Positions 52,714-64,000 of a stretch of 64,000 bases of DNA are shown here, one piece after another; positions within the stretch are counted from its first letter, which is position 1; each line of letters opens with the position of its first letter. Source of the stretch: Escherichia fergusonii ATCC 35469 (GTDB lineage Bacteria > Pseudomonadota > Gammaproteobacteria > Enterobacterales > Enterobacteriaceae); the NCBI RefSeq assembly GCF_000026225.1, contig NC_011740.1, positions 3,658,001 through 3,722,000 of the forward strand. The letters run 5' to 3'. A program made the translations under genes and the position numbers. The notes beneath the pieces were generated by a model, which saw nothing but the letters and a program-made list of their open reading frames with translations, had not been told where the DNA came from and searched no databases.

Positions 52714-52983
52714 TTACTCTTTAATTACGCCACGTGCGCGTAATAGCGCCGTTTTGAAATCTTCTTCATAATCTTTCTGCAAACCCGGGATCACCGCATC
52801 TTTCGCGGAATCACGCATTTTCAGGTGATAGATCAGAATGTCATCCGTCAAATCCGCCAGTTCGCCGTCAAAACCTGACTCTTTCGCCAGTTTCTGCAAA
52901 AATTGCAGCAGGTTAAGGTCTGGTTCTTTTTGCCAGGCTGGCTGGAGGAGTTCAATAACTTCATTCAGACGTTTACATTTCAT
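52714..52983 (-). CDS. yihD: DUF1040 protein YihD
   Basis: An 89-residue soluble, mostly helical protein ([18 protein letters not shown] at the start). The ATG at 52983 has GGAGCATC upstream; the 10-codon extension to 53013 is not supported. Function unknown. Divergent from mobA with 78 nt between. Confidence 0.92.
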
Positions 52984-53061
52984 AGTGATGCTCCTTACTC
53001 TTGAGACAGACACGTTAGCAGGGTCAATCCCACAATAAAAGAGGCGATATCGGTCAATCTG

Positions 53062-53637
53062 ATGACGACGATAACAGGCGTTGTGCTGGCGGGCGGTAAA
53101 GCCAGACGAATGGGCGGCGTAGATAAAGGATTGCTTGAATTAAACGGCAAACCATTATGGCAACATGTCGCTGACGCGCTTATGACGCAGCTCTCTCACG
53201 TCGTGGTTAATGCTAATCGTCATCAGGAAATCTATCAGGCAAGCGGTCTGAAAGTGATTGAAGATTCACTGGCGGATTACCCAGGCCCTCTGGCAGGAAT
53301 GCTTTCAGTAATGCAGCAGGAACCTGGTGAGTGGTTTTTGTTTTGCCCGTGCGATACGCCTTACATTCCCCCTGATTTAGCCGCCCGGCTTAATCATCAG
53401 CGCAAAGATGCGCCTGTCGTGTGGGTCCATGACGGTGAACGTGATCACCCGACTATTGCTCTGGTAAACCGCGCTATTGAGCCTTTATTACTAGAATATC
53501 TGCAAGCAGGAGAACGCCGGGTAATGGCATTTATGCGTCTGGCTGGCGGCCATGCGGTTGATTTCAGCGATCATAAAGATGCATTTGTTAACGTGAATAC
53601 GCCAGAGGAGCTTGCCCGATGGCAGGAAAAACGATGA
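53062..53637 (+). CDS. mobA: Molybdenum cofactor guanylyltransferase MobA
   Basis: Transfers GMP to molybdopterin to make the bis-MGD cofactor. The GTP-binding [15 protein letters not shown] is at about residues 10-24, with a metal-site PCDTPYIPP near residue 100. It has 191 residues: the K-12 annotation has three more (M-N-L before this Met), but here the first of those codons is GTC, so the ATG at 53062 is the start. Overlaps mobB by 19 nt. Confidence 0.95.
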
Positions 53638-54146
53638 TACCGTTACTCGCCTTTGCCGCGTGGAGCGGCACTGGAAAAACTACGCTGCTGAAAAAACTGA
53701 TCCCGGCATTATGCGCCAGAGGGATCCGTCCAGGGCTGATTAAGCATACGCACCATGATATGGATGTTGATAAACCGGGCAAAGATAGCTATGAGCTGCG
53801 CAAGGCTGGCGCGGCACAAACCATCGTTGCCAGCCAGCAGCGATGGGCCTTGATGACGGAAACACCAGACGAAGAAGAGCTGGATCTACATTTTCTCGCA
53901 AGTCGAATGGATACCTCAAAGCTGGATTTGATTCTGGTCGAAGGGTTTAAGCATGAAGAGATCGCAAAGATTGTGCTGTTTCGCGATGGAGCCGGACATC
54001 GACCGGAAGAATTAGTGATAGACAGACATGTTATTGCTGTAGCCAGTGATGTGCCGCTTAATCTTGATGTCGCGTTACTGGATATTAATGATGTTGAGGG
54101 GCTGGCTGATTTTGTGGTGGAGTGGATGCAAAATCAGGACGGATAA
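53619..54146 (+). CDS. mobB: Molybdopterin-guanine dinucleotide adaptor MobB
   Basis: P-loop GTP-binding protein of 175 residues that assists MobA. The Walker A is AAWSGTGKTTLLKK (about residues 13-26), followed by the conserved IKHTHHD and LILVEGFKHE. It starts within mobA and ends about 100 nt before the 3-prime end of the 5S rRNA gene. Confidence 0.95.
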   Translation: MAGKTMIPLLAFAAWSGTGKTTLLKKLIPALCARGIRPGLIKHTHHDMDVDKPGKDSYELRKAGAAQTIVASQQRWALMTETPDEEELDLHFLASRMDTSKLDLILVEGFKHEEIAKIVLFRDGAGHRPEELVIDRHVIAVASDVPLNLDVALLDINDVEGLADFVVEWMQNQDG

Positions 54147-54207
54147 GCAAGAGTAGGCTGGATAAAACGCGCCATGCGTTGCACCCGGCATTATTTTCTG
54201 CACCAAT

Positions 54208-54237
54208 GCAAAAAGGCCATCCGTCAGGATGGCCTTC
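54208..54237 (-). terminator. rRNA operon terminator
   Basis: Stem AAGGCCATCC / GGATGGCCTT with a 4-nt loop and T-run on the minus strand, 12 nt past the 5S gene: the usual rrn intrinsic terminator. Confidence 0.88.
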
Positions 54238-54248
54238 TGCTTGATTTG

Positions 54249-54368
54249 ATGCCTGGCAGTTCCCTACTCTCGCATGGGGAGACCCCACACTACCATCGGC
54301 GCTACGGCGTTTCACTTCTGAGTTCGGCATGGGGTCAGGTGGGACCACCGCGCTAAGGCCGCCAGGCA
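54249..54368 (-). rRNA. rrf: 5S ribosomal RNA
   Basis: A 120-nt gene starting TGCCTGGCGGCC and ending AACTGCCAGGCAT, the E. coli 5S sequence. Last gene of the operon; there is no distal tRNA. Confidence 0.98.
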
Positions 54369-54466
54369 AATTCTGTTTATCAACACGTCCCGTTCTGACC
54401 TGTCGATTTAATCTGTATCAAGCTTACTTGTCGATGTCTCTTCCGCCAAAACACCTTCGGCGTTGT

Positions 54467-57370
<2,904 letters not shown>

Positions 57371-57477
57371 TCACAACCCGAAGATGTTTCTTGCGATTCA
57401 TCATCGTGTTGCGAAAATTTGAGAGACTCACGAACAACTTTCATTGTTCAGTGTTTCAATTTTCAGCTTGATCCAGA

Positions 57478-57490
57478 TTTTTAAAGAGCA
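57478..57490 (-). promoter_or_regulatory. boxA in the rRNA spacer
   Basis: TGCTCTTTAAAAA between tRNA-Ala and 23S: the antitermination boxA element that keeps polymerase from stopping before the 23S gene. Confidence 0.8.
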
Positions 57491-57553
57491 AAACTTCGCA
57501 GTGAACCTTTGCAGGTACACTCTGAAGTATTTTTTATTTAATCACTACAGAGA

Positions 57554-57629
57554 TGGTGGAGCTATGCGGGATCGAACCGCAGACCTCCTGCGTGCAAAGC
57601 AGGCGCTCTCCCAGCTGAGCTATAGCCCC
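57554..57629 (-). tRNA. alaT: tRNA-Ala (UGC)
   Basis: A 76-nt gene starting GGGGCTATAGCTC and ending ACCA, with anticodon loop CTTTGCACG (anticodon TGC). Spacer tRNA of the rrnA-type operon. Confidence 0.98.
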
Positions 57630-57671
57630 ATAACATGTAGTTAAAACCTCTTCAAATTTGCGGTGCAAATT

Positions 57672-57748
<77 letters not shown>

Positions 57749-57816
57749 GTAGAGGTTTTACTGCTCATTTTCATCAGACAATCTGTGTGAGCACTGCAAA
57801 GCACAGTTCTTTAAGG

Positions 57817-59358
<1,542 letters not shown>

Positions 59359-59489
59359 AAAAGTTTGATGCTCAAAGAATTAAACTTCGTAATGAATTAC
59401 GTGTTCACTCTTGAGACTTGGTATTCATTTTTCGTCTTGCGACGTTAAGAATCCGTATCTTCGAGTGCCCACACAGATTGTCTGATAAA

Positions 59490-59502
59490 TTGTTAAAGAG
59501 CA
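59490..59502 (-). promoter_or_regulatory. Leader boxA of the rRNA operon
   Basis: TGCTCTTTAACAA, the rrn leader antitermination element, about 130 nt before 16S. Confidence 0.88.
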
Positions 59503-59539
59503 GTGCCGCTTCGCTTTTTCTCAGCGGCGCGGGGTGTGC

Positions 59540-59567
59540 ATAATACGCTTTCCCGCTACAGAGTCAA
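59540..59567 (-). promoter_or_regulatory. rrn promoter P2
   Basis: On the minus strand TTGACT, 16 nt, TATTAT, inside the GC-rich discriminator context typical of rrn P2. Confidence 0.85.
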
Positions 59568-59657
59568 GCATTTTTTTGCTTTTCTCTGCCGAGATTCTCA
59601 GGAGAACCTCGCTGACCCGGCGGCGTGTATGCCGTTGTTCCGTGTCAGTGGTGGCGC

Positions 59658-59685
59658 ATTATAGGGAGTTATTCCGGCCTGACAA
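59658..59685 (-). promoter_or_regulatory. rrn promoter P1 with UP element
   Basis: On the minus strand TTGTCA, 16 nt, TATAAT. The AT-rich AGAAAATTATTTTAAATTT directly upstream (to about 59709) is the UP element that binds the RNA polymerase alpha subunits. P1 and P2 lie 118 nt apart, as in E. coli rrn operons; P1 is stringently controlled and stimulated by Fis. The 59359-59734 gap holds this leader and promoter region and no gene. Confidence 0.9.
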
Positions 59686-59734
59686 GAGGAAATTTAAAAT
59701 AATTTTCTGACCGCGCATTTTTTATTCTTTATGC

Positions 59735-60280
59735 TTATTTCAGCGTCGGTTTGTCGGTTAAATGGGCGATTTCTCGGGCGAAATTCGCCACCTGCTCCCA
59801 ATCGGTATAGACAACTTCTTTGCGCGTATCCGTTTCACCGCCTGACATCTTCATAATCAGCTTGATCATAAAGCGGTCGTACCAGCGGTAACGTGGATAA
59901 CGTAGCGCCCCGGCAATGACGGCACAGCGATCGGGACGCCATTGTGAACTCATCAGAAACTTCCGCGCGTAGCTATTGGTCTGTGGAGTACGCTTCTCCG
60001 GTTTGCGCGCCACCAGGTTTACGGAGTAAAAAGCGCTCGGCATCGAGTTCAGCCGCGTCGCATGCTTTTTGACAAATTCCTGGAACGCAGAATGGTAGTG
60101 ACCGTAGCGAATAGAAGCGCCAATGACCACACGGTCGTAGTTTTCCCACTGTGGTTCTTCAATGCGGTGCACATTGGCGACATCCGCCTGGATCCCCAGT
60201 TCTTTCAGTTCCGAAGCCAGGTAGGAGGCAATCTCGCGCGTTTGTCCGTCCCTTGTTGAGAAAAGAATTAATGTTTTCAC
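59735..60280 (-). CDS. hemG: Menaquinone-dependent protoporphyrinogen oxidase HemG
   Basis: Flavodoxin-like enzyme of 181 residues that oxidises protoporphyrinogen IX to protoporphyrin IX, using quinones as acceptor. The FMN phosphate loop STRDGQTREIA is at residues 8-18. It lies 11 nt after trkH as the last gene of the pepQ-yigZ-trkH-hemG group, just before the rRNA promoters. Confidence 0.96.
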   Translation of the reverse strand: MKTLILFSTRDGQTREIASYLASELKELGIQADVANVHRIEEPQWENYDRVVIGASIRYGHYHSAFQEFVKKHATRLNSMPSAFYSVNLVARKPEKRTPQTNSYARKFLMSSQWRPDRCAVIAGALRYPRYRWYDRFMIKLIMKMSGGETDTRKEVVYTDWEQVANFAREIAHLTDKPTLK

Positions 60281-60291
60281 GTATTACTCCA

Positions 60292-61743
60292 TCATTCACG
60301 CCAGAAAGTCGGGGTAAAGAGCACCAGCAATGTAAAGACCTCGAGACGACCAAACAGCATATTGGCAATCAGGATCCATTTAGCCACCGGGTTCATACTG
60401 GTAAAGTTATCAGCAACCACGCCAAGCCCTGGCCCCAGGTTATTCAATGTCGCAACAACCGAGGCAAAGGCAGAAAAGTCATCCACGCCCGTGGCGATAA
60501 TCGCCAGCATACTGACAATAAACACCAATGCATAGGCGGAGAAAAATCCCCAAACGGCTTCGAGGATACGTTCCGGCAGTGCGCGATTCCCCAGCTTAAT
60601 GCTATACACGGCGTTCGGGTGCACCAGTCGTTTCAGCTCACGGTTCCCCTGCTTAAACAGCAGCAGAATGCGGATCACTTTCAGGCCACCGCCCGTAGAC
60701 CCGGCGCAACCGCCAATAAATGCTGAACATAAAAGCAGTACCGGCAAAAAGAGCGGCCAGCGGGCAATGCTATCTGTCGTAAATCCGGCGGTCGTCGCCA
60801 TCGACACCACCTGAAAAAACGCCTGGTTAATTGTCATCAGCGCCGAACTGTAGACATTATGAAACCACAGCACGAGGGTACAAATAACCACCAGCGTAAA
60901 CTGTACGCCGATAAACATGCGAAATTCCGGATCGCGCCAATAAACCTTCAGACTACGCCCACTTAACAGTGAAAAGTGCAGACCGTAGTTACAGCCGGAG
61001 ATCAGCAGGAAGATAGCAATGATGGTGTTAATAGTCGGGCTGTCGAAATAACCGATACTGGCATCATGTGTCGAGAAGCCGCCAATAGCGATAGTCGCAA
61101 AGCTATGGCCGATGGCATCAAAGGCATCCATTCCGGCAAACCACAACGCCAGCGCACAGGCGACGGTCAGCAAGACATAAATCAACCACAGGGTTTTCGC
61201 CGTTTCCGCAATTCGCGGGCGCATTTTGTTATCTTTCAGTGGGCCGGGCATTTCCGCGCGATAGAGCTGCATCCCACCCACGCCGAGGATAGGCAGTATC
61301 GCAACCGCCAAAACGATGATCCCCATCCCGCCAAACCATTGCAGCATCTGGCGATAAAAGAGGATTGCGTGAGGAAGTGTATCCAGTCCCACCAGCGTAG
61401 TGGCCCCCGTGGTAGTCAGACCGGAGAAAGATTCAAAAAACGCATCGGTAATCGTGAGGTTTGGGCTTTCCGAAAAGATAAAAGGGAGCGCACCGACGCT
61501 ACCCAACACGGTCCAGAACAGCACCACTATCAGAAACCCTTCACGGGATTTCAGTTCGCCCTTCTCTTTACGGTTCGGCCACCACAGCATAGAGCCAATG
61601 GCGAGGGCGACAAAAAAGGTCTGGGTAAAAGCGCGGCCCGCACCATCCCGGTAGATGAGTGCTACCAGTCCAGGGATAATCATGGTCCCTGAAAATAAGA
61701 TGACCAGTAGTCCAACAATTCGGGTAATGGCGCGAAAATGCAT
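60292..61743 (-). CDS. trkH: Trk potassium uptake protein TrkH
   Basis: Potassium channel subunit of 483 residues with about ten membrane segments and four pore loops. The filter-like sequences are FSGLTTTGATTLVG, ATIAIGGFSTHDAS, VSMATTAGFTTDSI and VVATLNNLGPGLG. It works with cytosolic TrkA. 38 nt separate it from yigZ. Confidence 0.97.
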   Translation of the reverse strand: MHFRAITRIVGLLVILFSGTMIIPGLVALIYRDGAGRAFTQTFFVALAIGSMLWWPNRKEKGELKSREGFLIVVLFWTVLGSVGALPFIFSESPNLTITDAFFESFSGLTTTGATTLVGLDTLPHAILFYRQMLQWFGGMGIIVLAVAILPILGVGGMQLYRAEMPGPLKDNKMRPRIAETAKTLWLIYVLLTVACALALWFAGMDAFDAIGHSFATIAIGGFSTHDASIGYFDSPTINTIIAIFLLISGCNYGLHFSLLSGRSLKVYWRDPEFRMFIGVQFTLVVICTLVLWFHNVYSSALMTINQAFFQVVSMATTAGFTTDSIARWPLFLPVLLLCSAFIGGCAGSTGGGLKVIRILLLFKQGNRELKRLVHPNAVYSIKLGNRALPERILEAVWGFFSAYALVFIVSMLAIIATGVDDFSAFASVVATLNNLGPGLGVVADNFTSMNPVAKWILIANMLFGRLEVFTLLVLFTPTFWRE

Positions 61744-61781
61744 CTCTGCCGCTTCCTTAGTTCTGCAAAATGAAGTGGGGA

Positions 61782-62396
61782 TTATTCTTCAATCGCTAAC
61801 AATTGCAATGAACCACGGCTAAAATCCGCCAGTTTTGCGGAAAATTCAGCCACTTTCGCCGCCGGAAGCGCCACCCGCAGCAGAACGAATGCCTGATAAT
61901 CACTGTTGATAATTTTGCCGTCACAGTGCCCCAGCAACGCTTCAATGCCGGTTAACTGACTATATTCACATTGCAAAGTATATTCGGTTAATGGCGTCTT
62001 GCGTTGGGTCGTTAGCTGGCGCAGTGCCTGATTCACGCCGCCGCCATACGCTTTCACTAACCCACCGGTGCCCAGCAATATGCCGCCGTAGTAGCGCACC
62101 ACCACGGCGGTAATTTCCCCGACGCCGCTGCCCATAAGTTGGGCGAGCATCGGTTTACCTGCCGTTCCCGCCGGTTCCCCGTCATCAGAGAAACCCAGTT
62201 GTTGAGAATCATCCGGTGCGCCAGCTACCCACGCCACGCAATGGTGGCGGGCATCAGGGTGTTCTGCCCGCACCGATTCAACAAACGCTTTCGCCGCCTC
62301 GACGCCATCGGTATGCGCCAACAGCGTAATGAAGCGGCTTTTTTTGATCTCTTCAACAACCGTGACCGGTGCCGCAGGAATTAACCAGCTTTCCAT
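61782..62396 (-). CDS. yigZ: IMPACT-family protein YigZ
   Basis: A 204-residue protein of the UPF0029/IMPACT family: N-terminal domain with KKSRFITLLAHTD and the conserved DDGEPAGTAGKPM motif, plus a C-terminal ferredoxin-like domain. Function unresolved, possibly linked to translation control. The ATG at 62396 overlaps the pepQ stop; a GTG one codon earlier is also open. Confidence 0.93.
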   Translation of the reverse strand: MESWLIPAAPVTVVEEIKKSRFITLLAHTDGVEAAKAFVESVRAEHPDARHHCVAWVAGAPDDSQQLGFSDDGEPAGTAGKPMLAQLMGSGVGEITAVVVRYYGGILLGTGGLVKAYGGGVNQALRQLTTQRKTPLTEYTLQCEYSQLTGIEALLGHCDGKIINSDYQAFVLLRVALPAAKVAEFSAKLADFSRGSLQLLAIEE

Positions 62397-63727
62397 CACG
62401 CCAGTTTCAGATCCCGGGTCATGTTTTCCACGTTGTTTTCGTGGATCACCACGTTGTCTTCGATACGAATACCGCCGAACGGTTTCAGTGCTTCAATTTT
62501 CTGCCAGTTGAAGTGTTTGCTGAACTGCCCTTCACGCCACGGCGCCAGCAGCGATTCGATGAAGTAGATACCCGGTTCGATGGTTAACACCATGCCCGGC
62601 TGGAGAATACGAGTGCAGCGCAGGTACGGATATTTTGCCGGTGCCGCGAGGTGCGTACCGCTATCATCCTGCATAAAACCAGCGACGTCATGCACCTGCA
62701 GGCCCAGCGGATGGCCGATACCATGCGGCATAAACGGTCCGGTAAGATCATTTTCGACCATCGCCTCTTCACTCATATCAGTGATGATTTGATGTTTACG
62801 CAGCAGTTTGGCGATGCGCTGATGGAACTGGATGTGGTAATCCACATAGCTGACGCCTGCTTTCATGGTAGCGATCAGCGCCAGTTGTTCATCATTTACG
62901 TCTTTCACCAGCTGTGCATAGTCGTTGTCGCTTTTTGCCGACCAGGTACGAGTCAGGTCAGCCGCATAGCCGTTATATTCGGCCCCGGCATCCAGCAGGA
63001 AGCTGCGCATCTCTTCCGGTGCCTGATGGTCCAGTTTGGTGTAATGCAGTACCGCAGCATGTTCGTTGAGCGCCACAATGTTGCTGTAAGGTACGTCGGT
63101 ATCACGATGACCGGTCGCGGTCAGATAGGCAATGTTGATATCGAACTCGCTCATGCCAGAACGGAACGCTTCTTCTGCCGCGCGATGACCGTTGACCGCC
63201 ATTTTCTGCGCTTCACGCATACAGGCCAGTTCGTACTCAGTTTTGAAGGAGCGGTAGTAATGCAGGTAGTCGATAACCCCTTTCGGGTTGATATTGCTGG
63301 CCTCAATGCCCAGTTGCAGCGCACGTTCCGGCACCGGGCCGATATACCCGATATTGCCGCGCGCAGCTGGTAACAGGCTACCAATGCCATCGGCTTTCGG
63401 CAGCGCGATCACTTCTACGTCTTCAGTCCAGAAAGAGGTCGGCAAAGGTTCGACGTTGTGCCAATAATCAACCGGCAGATAGAACCACAGTTTCGGCTTA
63501 TTCACGCCATCCACCAGCAACCAGCAGTTTGGCACCTGAGTTACCGGCACCCACGCTTTGAATTGCGGGTTCACTTTAAACGGATAGGGATGATCGTCGA
63601 GAAAAACGTTGAACAGTTCGCCGGAGTGAATAAGTAACGCATCCAGCTTGAAGCGCGCCAGCGCATCGCGAGCCCGTTTCTGCAAGGTAGCTATATGATT
63701 TTTATAGAGTGAGGCCAGTGATTCCAT
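62396..63727 (-). CDS. pepQ: Xaa-Pro dipeptidase PepQ
   Basis: Prolidase of 443 residues with the pita-bread metallopeptidase fold. Metal ligands are visible in [41 protein letters not shown] and GGIRIEDN. Divergent from fadB with 189 nt between. Confidence 0.97.
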
Positions 63728-63874
63728 TTTTTACCCTTCTGTTTTTTTGACCTTAAGTCTCCGCATCTTAGCACATCGTTCATCCAGAGCGTGATTTCTG
63801 CCGAGCGTGATCAGATCGGCATTTCTTTAATCTTTTATTTGCATATTTTTAACACAAAATACACACTTCGATGC

Positions 63875-63891
63875 ATCTGGTACGACCAGAT
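63875..63891. promoter_or_regulatory. FadR operator of fadBA
   Basis: ATCTGGTACGACCAGAT, the palindromic FadR site of the E. coli fadBA promoter, 25 nt before the fadB ATG. FadR blocks transcription until long-chain acyl-CoA releases it. Confidence 0.88.
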
Positions 63892-63916
63892 CACCTTGCG
63901 GATTCAGGAGACTGAC

Positions 63917-64000
63917 ATGCTTTACAAAGGCGACACCCTGTACCTTGACTGGCTGGAAGATGGCATTGCCGAACTGGTATTTGATGCCCCAGGTTCAGTT
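63917..64000 (+). CDS. fadB: Fatty-acid oxidation complex alpha subunit FadB (5-prime part)
   Basis: The first 28 codons ([16 protein letters not shown] onward) match FadB, the multifunctional enoyl-CoA hydratase/3-hydroxyacyl-CoA dehydrogenase. The gene runs off the window end. CAGGAGACTGAC is the ribosome site. Confidence 0.93.

Noticed and set aside
60151..61692. Plus-strand frames opposite hemG and trkH (191 and 238 codons)
   Set aside because: Antisense shadows: no initiation signals, and low-complexity Gln/Arg/His-rich products.

Overview
The window is enterobacterial chromosome of the genus Escherichia, most likely an E. coli strain that is not K-12, or a very close relative. Nearly every protein matches the length and motifs of the E. 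coli K-12 set as I remember it, and the 5S, 23S and 16S genes come out at exactly 120, 2904 and 1542 nt. Some products (YihG, YibT, the N-terminus of YiaY) differ noticeably from the K-12 forms I recall. All comparisons with K-12 here come from memory, not from an alignment.

Layout. 1-8.1 kb: the yiaK-sgbE operon for 2,3-diketo-L-gulonate and L-xylulose/L-lyxose use (reductase, cupin, TRAP transporter, kinase, decarboxylase, two epimerases). 8.1-16.7 kb, minus strand: aldB, yiaY, the selenocysteine genes selAB, yibF and yibHI. 16.7-21.9 kb: the mannitol operon mtlADR behind a dense cluster of CRP sites, then yibT and yibL. 21.9-28.7 kb: an AT-rich accessory block with an inner-membrane lipoprotein of the SadB/DUF3251 type and a 1790-residue trimeric autotransporter adhesin of the UpaG/EhaG/SadA family. 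28.7-33.1 kb: the L-lactate operon lldPRD with both LldR operators, then trmL. 33.1-41.3 kb: the divergent groups yibN-grxC-secB-gpsA-cysE and gpmM-envC-yibQ, then waaH.

At 41.3-41.7 kb the gene order departs from K-12. waaH is followed not by tdh but by hemN, and everything to the right (hemN, yihI, CsrC, engB, Spot 42, polA, yihG, yihF, dsbA, srkA, yihD, mobAB, an rRNA operon of the rrnA position, hemG, trkH, yigZ, pepQ, fadB) is in reverse order and orientation compared with K-12. One inversion of the tdh-to-hemN segment, which in K-12 contains oriC roughly at its middle, would give this junction and keep each gene's direction relative to replication. No insertion sequence or rRNA gene lies at the joint.

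Other differences from K-12: yiaTUVW are missing between sgbE and aldB, rhsA and its satellite genes are missing between yibF and yibH, and the adhesin operon is present between yibL and lldP. I see no CRISPR array, prophage, integrase or intact insertion sequence. I did not find a wholly unknown system. The points most worth following up are the inversion joint, the lipoprotein-adhesin pair, and an unlisted 57-codon membrane-protein-like frame between yihI and hemN.
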